A DNA stretch of 64,000 nucleotides from Enterobacteriaceae bacterium RIT693 (GCA_009668225.1 WJYK01000003.1:248001-312000); one strand, 5' to 3'. Positions 48,569-58,467 are shown, counted from the first letter of the stretch. Notes: a model not told the origin generated them from the letters alone. Numbers and translations: made by a program.

Positions 48569-49444
48569 TCAGTTCCCACTTTGTTGTGAAAACAGCCTCA
48601 GCGCGCGTTCTCCGGTTTCATCAATGGGTAAATAAACCAGCAGTCGGGAACCATCTCGCGGCGCGGAATACCAGTTGACCTGCTGCATGCCGAAGGTACC
48701 AATTTGCGGGTGGGTATACTGCTTAATATGGTTCTCTATATTGCGAATTTCGTAGCGCTGCTCCCAGAGCGTTTTAAAAGTCGGAGAGGCGGCGAAAAAC
48801 GATTCAAGTAAAGCTTCCCAGCGTGGGTCACCGCGATGCTCCGTGATCCCCGCGCGGAACCAGCCAACAAACTTGGGTAATACGTCTTCGTTACAGTCTA
48901 CCCGGCTGCGCCAGGTTTCATTCGTCAGGTACTGATAGATGCAGTTGCGGTGTTCTGGCGGCTCGTTATCAAGATCAACGCCCATCAGCTGACAAAAATG
49001 CGAGTTGTAGCCAAGGATGTCGAAGTTGGGCTTCTGAATACTGGCCGGATTCGGCATTAACGCATCAAGCATGCGGCGCGCGGCGGGACTTAGCCCCTCA
49101 CACTGAGCAGCAGCCGGGGCCTCGGAAGGCGGAAGGCCGGCCAGGATAAACAGATGACGAGTCTCCGCTGGGGAACACTGCAGCGCGCTGGCAATCGCCG
49201 TCATTGCCGTCGCTGAGGGATTCACCTCTCGCCCTTGTTCGAGCCAGGTATACCAGGTCACGCCAATGTCGGCGAGTAACGCCACCTCTTCACGGCGCAG
49301 GCCAGGCGTGCGGCGCCGTCCGCTGCGGGGCAGGCCAAGACGCTGAGGGTCAAGGCTTTCACGTCGGGTACGTAAAAAAAGCGCCAGCATTTTACGGCTG
49401 TCATCCAGCGGGCCGGTTCGCAGTTCAGACTGAGTGATGAGCAT
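48569..49444 (-). CDS. XRE-family regulator with MmyB-type ligand-binding domain
   Basis: The 291-residue protein has an N-terminal helix-turn-helix (RRTPGLRREEVALLADIGV, WLEQGREVNPS) and a C-terminal MmyB-like domain (LDALMPNPASIQKPNFDIL; YLPIDETGERALRLF) typical of regulators that sense small organic ligands. ATG 49444 is preferred to the adjacent GTG 49447. It is divergent from a drug-efflux gene, which it probably controls. Confidence 0.85.
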   Translation of the reverse strand: MLITQSELRTGPLDDSRKMLALFLRTRRESLDPQRLGLPRSGRRRTPGLRREEVALLADIGVTWYTWLEQGREVNPSATAMTAIASALQCSPAETRHLFILAGLPPSEAPAAAQCEGLSPAARRMLDALMPNPASIQKPNFDILGYNSHFCQLMGVDLDNEPPEHRNCIYQYLTNETWRSRVDCNEDVLPKFVGWFRAGITEHRGDPRWEALLESFFAASPTFKTLWEQRYEIRNIENHIKQYTHPQIGTFGMQQVNWYSAPRDGSRLLVYLPIDETGERALRLFSQQSGN

Positions 49445-49509
49445 CACAACTACTCCAGTATAGTAGTGCCAATACCCGTATAAGCAGGAACTGGTACCCG
49501 GTTAAATTA

Positions 49510-49535
49510 TCAGGAATGCTACGTCGGTATCCTGA
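49510..49535. promoter_or_regulatory. inverted repeat between the XRE regulator and the MFS gene
   Basis: TCAGGA-N14-TCCTGA is a perfect inverted repeat 20 bases before the MFS start and 65 bases from the regulator start. It is the best operator candidate for the XRE protein. Confidence 0.45.
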
Positions 49536-49555
49536 ACTATGCAATGGAGTCCCTG

Positions 49556-50977
49556 ATGAATAATTCGCCTGTTTCACCCGGTCGTGCTGGCCTGGTGCTG
49601 TTGTTAACGGGCCAGATGCTGCCGTTAATCGACACATCTATCACCAACGTCGCGCTGGACTCAATAACGCAGTCACTTGGCACGACGCCCACCCAGCTGG
49701 AGCTTATCGTTGCGCTGTACGGCGTTGCCTTTGCCGTCAGCCTTGCAGTGGGCAGCAAGCTGGGTGATAACCACGGCCGCCGCCGGATCCTGATGTGGGG
49801 CGTGGTGCTTTTCGGCATCGCCTCATTCCTTTGTGGTATTGCCGGCTCAGTTAGCGAACTGTTGGCAGCGCGGACCCTGCAGGGTGTTGGCGCGGCGCTC
49901 ATCGTGCCGCAAATCCTCGCCACGCTGCACGTCACGCTCAAGGGCACCGCTCACGCCCGCGCCATCAGCCTGTACGGCGGCATTGGCGGGATTGCTTTTA
50001 TTATCGGTCAAATGGGCGGCGGCTGGCTGGTATCGGCGGATATTGCCGGCCTGGGCTGGCGTAATGCGTTCTTTATCAACGTGCCTATTTGCCTGTTAGT
50101 GCTGGTGCTGAGCCGCTTTTATATTCCAGAAACGCGCAGTGAAAGCCATTCGCGCATCGACTGGCAGGGCACCGTCACGCTTGCCCTGATGCTTTGCTGC
50201 CTGCTGTTCCCGATGGCGCTTGGCCCCGACCTGCACTGGCCGTGGCCGATGCAGCTGATGCTGGTGGCCACACTGCCGCTGGGTTACCTGATGCGCGTCG
50301 GAGCGCTGGGCCAGCAACAGCGCGGCCTACAGCCGCTGCTGCCGCCGAGGCTGCTGAAGCTGGGCAGCATACGTTTTGGCCTGCTGATCGCGCTGCTGTT
50401 CTTTACCTGCTGGTCGGGCTTTATGTTCTGCATGGCGCTGACGCTGCAGTCGGGCATGGGCATGGCGCCGTGGCAGTCCGGGAACAGCTTTATTGCGATG
50501 GGCATTTCTTATTTTGTTTCAGCGTGGTTTGCGCCGAGGCTTATCGTGCGCCATTCGCTCAGCACAATTCTGCTGAGCGGGATTGCGATTCAGGTTGTGG
50601 GCCTCCTGGGGCTGATATTTACGCTCTACCATTTTGGCACCCACGCCAGCCCGCTGGCTATCGCGCCTGCCACGCTGGTGACCGGCTACGGGCAGGCGCT
50701 GATTGTGAACAGCTTCTACCGTATCGGGATGCGCGATATCGATCTGAACGATGCCGGAGCGGCAAGCGCCATACTGAGCACCTTGCAGCAATCGGCCCTG
50801 GGGCTTGGTCCTGCCGTGCTGGGGGCATTGTTCCTGCATTTGCAGCGCCAAAGTGGCGATTACTCACTGGCGATGATGGGCTTCCTTGCGGCGGAGATCG
50901 TGATGATGCTGGCGCTTGCGGCGGCGGCAGTCACCCGGCGTCAGCTTTTGTCCGGTGAGAAGGTGCCCTTGAGATAA
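49556..50977 (+). CDS. MFS multidrug efflux protein, DHA2 (14-helix) family
   Basis: The 473-residue inner-membrane protein has about 14 helices and family motifs LPLIDTSITNVAL (motif D1), GDNHGRRRILMWG (motif A) and GGIGGIAFIIGQMGGGWLV (motif C of drug/H+ antiporters). ATG 49556 with GGAG six bases upstream is chosen over 49544. Substrates are unknown. The 3' end overlaps the remnant AraC gene on the other strand by 37 bases. Confidence 0.88.
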   Translation: MNNSPVSPGRAGLVLLLTGQMLPLIDTSITNVALDSITQSLGTTPTQLELIVALYGVAFAVSLAVGSKLGDNHGRRRILMWGVVLFGIASFLCGIAGSVSELLAARTLQGVGAALIVPQILATLHVTLKGTAHARAISLYGGIGGIAFIIGQMGGGWLVSADIAGLGWRNAFFINVPICLLVLVLSRFYIPETRSESHSRIDWQGTVTLALMLCCLLFPMALGPDLHWPWPMQLMLVATLPLGYLMRVGALGQQQRGLQPLLPPRLLKLGSIRFGLLIALLFFTCWSGFMFCMALTLQSGMGMAPWQSGNSFIAMGISYFVSAWFAPRLIVRHSLSTILLSGIAIQVVGLLGLIFTLYHFGTHASPLAIAPATLVTGYGQALIVNSFYRIGMRDIDLNDAGAASAILSTLQQSALGLGPAVLGALFLHLQRQSGDYSLAMMGFLAAEIVMMLALAAAAVTRRQLLSGEKVPLR

Positions 50978-51075
50978 CGCCCCGGTGGCGTACCGATAAT
51001 GCGGGTAAAGGCAGTGGTAAAACTGCTGGCGCTTTGATAGCCCATATCATAGGCCACCCGTGTTATTGGCCCACC
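50941..51075 (-). pseudogene. remnant of an AraC-family regulator (C-terminal end only)
   Basis: On the minus strand the frame reads GGPITRVAYDMGYQS, then ASSFTTAFTRIIG, TPPGRYLKGTFSPDKS and a stop at 50941. This is the last helix-turn-helix of an AraC regulator. Upstream (51076 onward) the similarity stops abruptly and a TAA lies in frame a few codons further, so about 85 percent of the gene is missing. The break faces the RADAR locus, which suggests deletion when that locus arrived. Confidence 0.8.
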
Positions 51076-51324
51076 TTTAATTGTTTAAATAATCCGCAAA
51101 TAATTCCTCAGGCATAAATAGTCCCCCGGTTAAGGCTGGGATCAAAATAACGTGGCGTGGTAATATCAGCTCCCAGATGATATTTGAATTAATTGCCATC
51201 CGTTATTACATCGGTGTTAATTATTCGTATCCGCTTTAATGTGAAATTCATCACTATTTATACTGTTGCTCAGAAGGGTCCTGCCTGAGCTAAACATCCA
51301 ATTTTACGTATCTCTGAGGGAATT
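51076..51324 (+). promoter_or_regulatory. AT-rich leader and promoter region of rdrAB
   Basis: This stretch has no gene. TATACT at 51259-51264 is the best -10 element, about 60 bases before rdrA; no matching -35 is clear. The composition changes from the GC-rich MFS gene to AT-rich here, marking the left edge of acquired DNA. Confidence 0.4.
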
Positions 51325-53889
51325 ATGGCTGGCGAAATTATTCTGAATCTTGATTTGCCCGAATATCAAGATGATTTTCTTTCTTCGAAAGACGGCGGGG
51401 AGCCAAATGGACTTTGGCAGCAAGAGGCTAACAAAACGCTGGTCAGCCATCTGGATAAAATGGGTAGGGCGGCAAAAGATTATAAAAAGAATGTCAATCA
51501 ATGCAAAAATCAAGCTACCAAATTAAGTAGTTATCACCATGCGATTTTTATCAGCGGTGCACGGGGCACAGGTAAGACGGTTTTCTTACGGAATATCCAG
51601 GCAGTCTGGGAGACTAACAAAAAACGGCATGTTGAAAATGTAAGCGATTTGCCAGATCTTTATTTTATCGATGCAATAGATCCGACCTTGCTTAATATAC
51701 ACGATCGTTTTTCAGAAGTGATTATTGCTTCCGTTTATGCAGCCGTCGAAAAGAAACTGAAACTCCCTAATATTGAACAATCAAAAAAAGACACTTTCTA
51801 CGGCGCGTTGAAAACTCTGTCAGGGGCTTTAGGGGTTGCATCAGAGTTTGATGAGTACAGAGGTATCGATCGGTTGCAAAAATACCGCTCCGGCATTCAC
51901 CTTGAAAAATATTTCCACCAGTTTCTTATCGCCAGCGTCGATCTCCTCGGCTGTGATGCCTTAGTGTTGCCAATTGATGACGTCGATATGAAGATCGACA
52001 ATGCCTTTGGCGTGCTGGACGATATTCGCTGCATCCTTTCTTGTCCACTGATCCTGCCCCTTGTCAGTGGAGATGACGACCTTTATCGGCATATTACAAC
52101 CATGCAGTTTGAAAGTTCACTGGCGAAAAGCAACCATGCCGGTAATTTTAACGAAGGCAAGATTATGGCAGAGCGTCTGTCAAAGGCATATTTGACCAAG
52201 GTTTTCCCTAACCATACTCGTTTACCTCTGGTGCCCATCAGCCAGCTTCTTTCCAAACTCAAAATTCAAAGCCAGGCGCAAAAAGGTCCCTACACATTTT
52301 CTGAATATGAGAATAAAATCAAGCGTGTGTTCTATCCGTTATGTAACGGGCAGGAGCGCAGCACCGACTGGCCAAAGCCTGACAGCGCCCGCGAAGTGAC
52401 GCAGCTGGTCCGTTTGTTAACACCTTCACAGCTTGATGAAGACAAAACCGCAGACGAGTTGTGGCGGAGATTTTTAATCTGGGCAGAAGAAAAGCAGGAC
52501 GGCATTGCACTGACTAACGCCGAGTCATTTCTTAAGGTGAGCACGATGCAACCGTCTGAGGCGCTGGATTTGAACTCGCTGATTGCTTTTAACCCGCTGC
52601 TGCAGAAAAATCGTTATAACTGGGCTAAAAAGGATTTTTACGATCAGCAAGCCAATAACATCGCAGATTTAAAAGCACATAAAACTAATAAAGGAATATT
52701 GGATACAGTATTTTCTCAGCGGAGTGACAGTATCTTAGACAGTCGAGATTATACGTTACGCAGTTTACCACCGCTTGAATTAATAATGGAGCCACTATTT
52801 CTCAGTAAGGAAATTGCTGAAAATAAAGAAGGGCGGAATGAGAGGTTATTGGCTATATACACTTATAATAACTATTATAGTCGTCAGCACAATAGGCGAT
52901 ATCATATTTTCTTTAGCCGCGCCTTTGAGGTTTTGGCATGGTCACTACTGGCTGTTACTGGTAATCTTTCATCGACATTTGATGATAAAAACGTGTTCAA
53001 AGAACAAATTAAAAATATGTTCATGAGAGCGCCGTTTTATTCAATATTTGCTTTAAATCCGACAAGAATCATCGATGAAGATGGAGAAGACGCATTGGAT
53101 TTTGATGGTTCAATTTCATATGCCGCCGAGATTGATAAAATTGGTGATGAAATATATGACTGGTGGTGTGATTATGAAATTTCATCACTTAGGGGGAAGA
53201 ACTTAATTCCGTTATTGTCCGTTGTGTTTAACAAAACATTTTCTCAGCTTAGTGTTTTGAGAAAAAATATTGTTACAGATAGAAAAAAGTTTAGCGATGA
53301 ACATCTTTCTGATTTGTCAAATAGATTTGAATACATTTTTATTAATGCCTTGACGTCATTTTTGCGTGATGGAATTGTCATCAATACCAATGTGGCGACT
53401 GGAGCAAGATCTAACTCGGTTAGGAGTTTTGATGAATTCAATAAGTATGACAGAACAGTTTCAAGAAACCTTGGTCATATGCTGGGGATTATCGAGAGTG
53501 ATAATAGGAAAGTATTGATAGAAAATGAAAGTGATAATGTTAAGTTAATCGTTGCAATGTCTCAAAATCCTGTTTTTTTCTGGGGTGAAAATGAGCAGTA
53601 TCTCATTGGTAATAGCCGTGCAGAAAACGATTTGAATATGGAGGCGTTGAGGGTTGAAATAAATAGTCTAAACTTTAGTGGTGTTAGAGATTATTATTAT
53701 TCCAGGTCGGGTCATAAAACCATCAGGGTTAGGGAAGTAGCAATATGGGCTGCTTCAAATATGGATGCGGCTCGTTTGTTATATGAAAAAATAAAGAATG
53801 ATGAATATATAAGTCTTGATATATATTCTGGTGGCCAGGTTGAATGGATGTATAAAGGCCTGGCCCGTGGCTTAGGCAAAGAAGAATAA
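51325..53889 (+). CDS. rdrA: RADAR antiphage system ATPase RdrA
   Basis: RdrA is the ATPase partner in RADAR, where it assembles as a ring and works with the deaminase RdrB to stop phage growth. The 854-residue protein has Walker A GARGTGKT at 78-85 and Walker B LVLPIDDVD at 213-221, both in the N-terminal third, as in STAND-like AAA+ proteins. The remaining two thirds have no recognised motif. AGGGAATT precedes ATG 51325. The second half of the gene is visibly richer in A+T than the first half and the backbone genes, a sign of transfer. Identification rests on the ATPase motif, the length and the neighbouring rdrB. Confidence 0.85.
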   Translation: MAGEIILNLDLPEYQDDFLSSKDGGEPNGLWQQEANKTLVSHLDKMGRAAKDYKKNVNQCKNQATKLSSYHHAIFISGARGTGKTVFLRNIQAVWETNKKRHVENVSDLPDLYFIDAIDPTLLNIHDRFSEVIIASVYAAVEKKLKLPNIEQSKKDTFYGALKTLSGALGVASEFDEYRGIDRLQKYRSGIHLEKYFHQFLIASVDLLGCDALVLPIDDVDMKIDNAFGVLDDIRCILSCPLILPLVSGDDDLYRHITTMQFESSLAKSNHAGNFNEGKIMAERLSKAYLTKVFPNHTRLPLVPISQLLSKLKIQSQAQKGPYTFSEYENKIKRVFYPLCNGQERSTDWPKPDSAREVTQLVRLLTPSQLDEDKTADELWRRFLIWAEEKQDGIALTNAESFLKVSTMQPSEALDLNSLIAFNPLLQKNRYNWAKKDFYDQQANNIADLKAHKTNKGILDTVFSQRSDSILDSRDYTLRSLPPLELIMEPLFLSKEIAENKEGRNERLLAIYTYNNYYSRQHNRRYHIFFSRAFEVLAWSLLAVTGNLSSTFDDKNVFKEQIKNMFMRAPFYSIFALNPTRIIDEDGEDALDFDGSISYAAEIDKIGDEIYDWWCDYEISSLRGKNLIPLLSVVFNKTFSQLSVLRKNIVTDRKKFSDEHLSDLSNRFEYIFINALTSFLRDGIVINTNVATGARSNSVRSFDEFNKYDRTVSRNLGHMLGIIESDNRKVLIENESDNVKLIVAMSQNPVFFWGENEQYLIGNSRAENDLNMEALRVEINSLNFSGVRDYYYSRSGHKTIRVREVAIWAASNMDAARLLYEKIKNDEYISLDIYSGGQVEWMYKGLARGLGKEE

Positions 53890-53898
53890 GGGCAGCCC

Positions 53899-56478
53899 AT
53901 GTACAACCAGGACCCTTATTGGCTAATACCCAGCGCTTATCTGGCTTCCGACAGGATTTTTAATCGCTGCCTGCAGCAGCATGTCGGCGGTGTACTTTTC
54001 CAGGAGGATGGGAGGGAAGGCGAACGCGATGCCTTGCTGCTGGCCGCTCAGGACTATCAGTTTTATTTTGGTGGTCGCCTGAGAAAAGAAGACATTAAAA
54101 ATAATGCAGAGCTCTGGCGTCTTCCCTCCGTAGAGTTGGGCATTCATAAATTACTTGAGAAATACGTTGACCACTTTCTTATCTGGCAGGGAGATTGCTT
54201 TGAGGTTCGGCGTGAAAAGCTTGAGTCCTGGGTCATGCTTTGTTCTATCGTCGATCCCGCCTGGATCATTGCCAGCGCTTATGTTCGGCTGCTGAAAGAG
54301 AATATTTTATCTGAGCATGAGTTTATTGCTGCCGTTATCGGGCGGCAATGTGCTTTCGCTTTTCCCGGTGAACGCAATGATGCTGAATATGCCGATAACC
54401 ATGTGCATTTTAACGGCCACGGCTATTCCTCTTTGTCCATGTTAAGTTTTATTGATGGGGATTTTAAGCTTCAAGAAGGGCTGAGCTGGCCGCACCGCGA
54501 AGAATATACGCTTTTTGAAAGTGAGCACCTCGATAAGAATAATCTCCCTCACTGGCTTTCAACCTATGTTGCCTGTTTATTGCCTGTTATTTATAACGAT
54601 GCCGCGCCGTCAGGAACAGGTTCAAACAAAGATATTGATTTTACAAAGCTCAATAATGCGACTGCTGTGTCAACGTCCGTCGATGAGCGGTGGGGACTTC
54701 TGGACAGGACCAGCCTCCACGAACCCGTTACACAGCAGCAACGTATTTTACAGATTGCAATCCAGTCCGACGAGCAGGGGCATAAACGCTGGATGCTTTT
54801 TTGCTGTGGATTGATGCTGGGAGAGCACGCTGCCGGATATGAACACTGTCTCGGAAACCTCATCCGCGTGAGTAACATATTACGCAACTATATGGTGGTC
54901 TCTGCGGTGGGTCTCGGCCAGTTTGTGGAATATTTCAGCTTTGGCGCTCGTCGGGCGGATAAGGATTTATTCCGGCGTGAGGCGGTGCGTTATGACCTTG
55001 GGAAGCATACTTCCCGAGAATATCGTGTGTCCCCCAACTTTATATTGGGAGAAAAAGACAGGCCGAATATTTACCATCACGATCTTAGTGACTTCTACGC
55101 CAATCATCACCAACAGGCGTTACCTGAACAGGCCCATCTGGTCATCCATTTTACCCGTGAGTTGCCGGACCAGGAGAAGCCTCATGACCGAAGGGTCCAG
55201 AAGCGTCGCGATGAACTGTTGCAGCAGGTCAGAGGGCTTGAGGATTTCAACGCCTCCGTCACGCTGAAAAATGGTGAGCATGTCAGCAGCATAGATGCTG
55301 AGCCACAGCCTGTGGATTTACGCCGCCTGGTGCGCGGATATGATGTGGCAGGAAATGAAAATGATTTGCCGATTGAAATATTTGCTCCGGTGCTCAGGGT
55401 TCTTCGGGCAGCAAAACATCCCGGCGGCATGCCGATGTCGACGCGATTGCAGCGGCCTTTTATTACCGTGCACTGCGGCGAAGACTACAGCCATTTGTTA
55501 AGCGGTTTGCGCGCGATGGACGAAGCCGTAGAGTTTTGCCAACTCAGGGAAGGGGACCGGCTCGGGCACGGGCTGGCTCTGGGCGTGGATGTCGGCCAGT
55601 GGGCAAATCGGCAGCGCCGGGCCTGGCTCACCGCGGGTCAGCATCTGGATAATTTAGTCTGGGCTTATCACCAGGCTGTTCAGCTATCTCAACACACCAC
55701 TGAGCATATTCCCGTGATGCATGAGCTAAGGGATAAAATACATCGCTGGTCTCAACGGCTTTATAACGAGATCTGCACGCCCGATCTGCTTTATCGTGCG
55801 TGGCTGCTCAGGCGCAACTGGCCTGATTTTGAAGAGATGCAGTCCGACATCAGCAATGTTACCGAATGGGCGCCCGATCATGAGTGGCTGCGCAAAGATG
55901 ACAAGGATGAAGTGCTGCAAAAAGCCACGCAGTTTTGGGAGCGTTATTTGAACAGTGGCTTAGAAGATAACAACCCTTTCAATCGTATTATTTCAGTGAA
56001 TTGTCAGCCTGAAGCGGGGGCGCTTTTCGCGCCTGACATTCACGACAATGAAGATGTATTATCCCAGGGAGAACAACGTCTGTATGAAGCCATTCAGGAT
56101 TTCTTGATGGAGAAATATAGTCGAAAAGGACTGATCGTCGAAGCCTGCCCCACATCCAATATTTATATTGGACGTTTTGAAAAATACCATGAGCACCCGC
56201 TGTTTCGCTGGAACCCGCCGCAGCAAGAGTGGCTCAAACCCGGAGAGAAGTTTAACCGCTATGGTTTGCGTTCAGGCCCGCTGGCCGTTTGCATCAATAC
56301 GGATGATTGCGCGCTGATGCCGACGACGATCGCGAATGAACATAGGGTAATACGTGAAACTGCCATTCAGTGTTTTGGCGTGGGGGCATGGGCGGCAGAT
56401 TTATGGATCGACGCAATCCGACGTAAGGGAGTAAGTACGTTCAGATCAAATCATCTGCTGCAGGAGCAGACAAATTAG
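53899..56478 (+). CDS. rdrB: RADAR antiphage system adenosine deaminase RdrB
   Basis: RdrB is a large, divergent adenosine deaminase; in studied systems it forms a dodecameric shell and converts adenosine nucleotides (reported as RNA adenosines or free ATP/dATP) to inosine forms during infection. The 859-residue protein keeps the zinc-enzyme motifs in order: HVHFNGHG (168-175, metal-binding HxH), TVHCGED (523-529, catalytic HxGE), RLGHG (554-558), EACPTSN (748-754) and NTDD (800-803, metal-binding aspartate). The 350-residue insertion between the first two motifs is typical of RdrB. It begins nine bases after rdrA. No third gene (rdrC) is present. Confidence 0.9.
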   Translation: MYNQDPYWLIPSAYLASDRIFNRCLQQHVGGVLFQEDGREGERDALLLAAQDYQFYFGGRLRKEDIKNNAELWRLPSVELGIHKLLEKYVDHFLIWQGDCFEVRREKLESWVMLCSIVDPAWIIASAYVRLLKENILSEHEFIAAVIGRQCAFAFPGERNDAEYADNHVHFNGHGYSSLSMLSFIDGDFKLQEGLSWPHREEYTLFESEHLDKNNLPHWLSTYVACLLPVIYNDAAPSGTGSNKDIDFTKLNNATAVSTSVDERWGLLDRTSLHEPVTQQQRILQIAIQSDEQGHKRWMLFCCGLMLGEHAAGYEHCLGNLIRVSNILRNYMVVSAVGLGQFVEYFSFGARRADKDLFRREAVRYDLGKHTSREYRVSPNFILGEKDRPNIYHHDLSDFYANHHQQALPEQAHLVIHFTRELPDQEKPHDRRVQKRRDELLQQVRGLEDFNASVTLKNGEHVSSIDAEPQPVDLRRLVRGYDVAGNENDLPIEIFAPVLRVLRAAKHPGGMPMSTRLQRPFITVHCGEDYSHLLSGLRAMDEAVEFCQLREGDRLGHGLALGVDVGQWANRQRRAWLTAGQHLDNLVWAYHQAVQLSQHTTEHIPVMHELRDKIHRWSQRLYNEICTPDLLYRAWLLRRNWPDFEEMQSDISNVTEWAPDHEWLRKDDKDEVLQKATQFWERYLNSGLEDNNPFNRIISVNCQPEAGALFAPDIHDNEDVLSQGEQRLYEAIQDFLMEKYSRKGLIVEACPTSNIYIGRFEKYHEHPLFRWNPPQQEWLKPGEKFNRYGLRSGPLAVCINTDDCALMPTTIANEHRVIRETAIQCFGVGAWAADLWIDAIRRKGVSTFRSNHLLQEQTN

Positions 56479-56525
56479 TCTTTTTGTGCCGCTCGTTTTG
56501 ACTGATATTCAGGCAGAAATAAACC

Positions 56526-56560
56526 GCAGCAGGATCGCCTTCAAGGTGATTTTGCTGCGA
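56526..56560 (+). terminator. long stem-loop after rdrB, possible terminator or processing site
   Basis: CGCAGCA-GG-ATCGCCTT-C-AAGGTGAT-TT-TGCTGCG folds into an almost continuous stem 47 bases after rdrB. No T-run follows. The rest of the 315-base gap to mqo is AT-rich and should hold the mqo promoter. Confidence 0.5.
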
Positions 56561-56793
56561 ATAATGTGCACCGGTGGCCGTAACTCTCTAAAATAATTAA
56601 CCATTGCCGTTGAAATTATCCAGAATGATTAATTCATAGATTCTGTTGTTATTTGGTTTTTTTAATTAAAAAAACACTGGCATTAATTGTATGGATTATT
56701 AAAGATGTGAATGAGATTTTAAAATATCGTGAAAGTAGGTTAACATAGAGACACTTCATTCACCTGCGATGCAATATAATTATTATGCCTGCA

Positions 56794-58443
56794 ATGAAAA
56801 AGACAATTATTTCTCTGACAACACTGGCGTTATTCGTAAGCTCTGCTAGCTACGCTAACGCGGATTCCACGCAAAAAACCGACTTCCTGCTGATTGGCGG
56901 CGGTATCATGAGCGCCTCTCTCGGGACGTGGCTCCAGGAGCTGCAGCCGGACTGGAAACAGGTCATGGTTGAGAAGCTCGACGGCGTGGCGCTTGAGTCC
57001 TCTAACGGCTGGAATAACGCCGGTACCGGTCACTCGGCAAATATGGAACTGAACTATACGCCGGAGCGCCCGGACGGTTCTATTGATGTCAGTAAAGCGC
57101 TGGAAATTAATGAACAGTTTATGATTTCTCGTCAGTTCTGGTCTGCGCAAATTCAGCGCGGTATTTTGAACGACCCTCATTCATTTATTAATTCCACGCC
57201 ACACATGAGTTTTGTCTGGGGCGATAAAAACGTTGAGTATCTGACCAAGCGTTATGATGCGCTGCAGAAAACGACGCTGTTCCAGGGCATGAAATTCTCC
57301 ACTGACCATGAGCAAATTAAGCAGTGGGCTCCGCTGGTCATGGCTGGACGAGATCCGAATCAAAAAGTGGCGGCAACCTGGACGCCGGTTGGTACCGACG
57401 TCAACTACGGTGAAATTACCCGTCAGCTGATCGGTAGCCTGAAAAAAAGCCAGAACTTCTCCCTGCAAACTTCTTCTGAAGTCACCGACTTCAAACGCAA
57501 CGGCGATAATTCCTGGCACGTTACCATTAAAGACGTGAATAGCGGCAAAGAGCAGGCTATCGATGCCAAATATGTCTTCATTGGTGCCGGCGGCGGTGCG
57601 CTGAAACTGCTGCAGGAAACCGGTATCCCGGAAGCGAAAAACTACGCCGGTTTCCCGGTGGGTGGTTCGTTCCTGATGACCGAAAACCCGGCGGTAACCA
57701 GCCAGCATCTTGAAAAAGTGTACGGCCAGGCTTCCGTAGGGGCGCCACCGATGTCCGTGCCGCACATTGATGCTCGCTTTATCGACGGTAAACGCGTAGT
57801 GCTGTTCGGGCCGTTCGCGACCTTCTCTACTAAGTTCCTGAAAAACGGTTCCTTCTTCGATCTGCTGAGCACCACCACGACCAGCAACTTTATGCCGATG
57901 ACCGACGTAGGGCTGGATAACTTCGACCTGGTTAAATACCTGATTGGTCAGGTTATGCTGAGTGATGAAGACCGCTTCGAAGCGCTGAAAGAGTACTATC
58001 CGCAGGCGCGTAAAGAGGACTGGAAGCTGATTCAGGCCGGCCAGCGTGTACAGATCATCAAGAAAGATGAGAACAAAGGCGGCGTGTTGAAACTGGGTAC
58101 CGAAGTTGTTGTTGACCAGCAGAAAACCATCTCTGCGCTGCTGGGCGCATCGCCTGGGGCTTCTACCGCTGCGCCAATCACGCTGAACGTGCTTAAGCAG
58201 ATGTTCCCGCAGCAGTTCAACTCTCCGGAATGGCAGAACAAGATCCGTGCCGTGGTGCCAAGCTACGGTCAGGAGATGAACGGCAATGCGGCGCTGACTC
58301 AGAAAGTTTGGGATGACACCGCGGCCACGCTGCAGCTGACCAAACCGCCGGTCATTCAAATGAACGATCAGAGCGCTACGCCGGTCGCTAAACCTGCTGA
58401 AAGCAAAGCTGAAGCCTCTCAACAGCACGATATGGCGCTGTAA
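56794..58443 (+). CDS. mqo: malate:quinone oxidoreductase
   Basis: Mqo oxidises malate to oxaloacetate and passes electrons to the quinone pool. The 549-residue flavoprotein has an FAD motif [13 protein letters not shown] near residue 35 and [21 protein letters not shown] after it, and matches E. coli Mqo (548 residues). An N-terminal hydrophobic segment ([14 protein letters not shown]...) looks like a signal or anchor sequence. Start choice is uncertain: ATG 56785 is three codons upstream and neither has a good ribosome site; MKK fits the family better. The C-terminus ends in a Lys/Ala/Glu-rich tail. Confidence 0.92.
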   Translation: MKKTIISLTTLALFVSSASYANADSTQKTDFLLIGGGIMSASLGTWLQELQPDWKQVMVEKLDGVALESSNGWNNAGTGHSANMELNYTPERPDGSIDVSKALEINEQFMISRQFWSAQIQRGILNDPHSFINSTPHMSFVWGDKNVEYLTKRYDALQKTTLFQGMKFSTDHEQIKQWAPLVMAGRDPNQKVAATWTPVGTDVNYGEITRQLIGSLKKSQNFSLQTSSEVTDFKRNGDNSWHVTIKDVNSGKEQAIDAKYVFIGAGGGALKLLQETGIPEAKNYAGFPVGGSFLMTENPAVTSQHLEKVYGQASVGAPPMSVPHIDARFIDGKRVVLFGPFATFSTKFLKNGSFFDLLSTTTTSNFMPMTDVGLDNFDLVKYLIGQVMLSDEDRFEALKEYYPQARKEDWKLIQAGQRVQIIKKDENKGGVLKLGTEVVVDQQKTISALLGASPGASTAAPITLNVLKQMFPQQFNSPEWQNKIRAVVPSYGQEMNGNAALTQKVWDDTAATLQLTKPPVIQMNDQSATPVAKPAESKAEASQQHDMAL

Positions 58444-58467
58444 GCTTCACGCGTTAAATAAGTAAGA

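Noticed and set aside
51325-56478. A third RADAR gene (rdrC)
   Set aside because: No frame of suitable size with membrane helices lies between the AraC remnant and mqo.
57181-58428. 415-codon minus-strand frame opposite mqo
   Set aside because: Shadow of mqo; mqo is full length and recognised.
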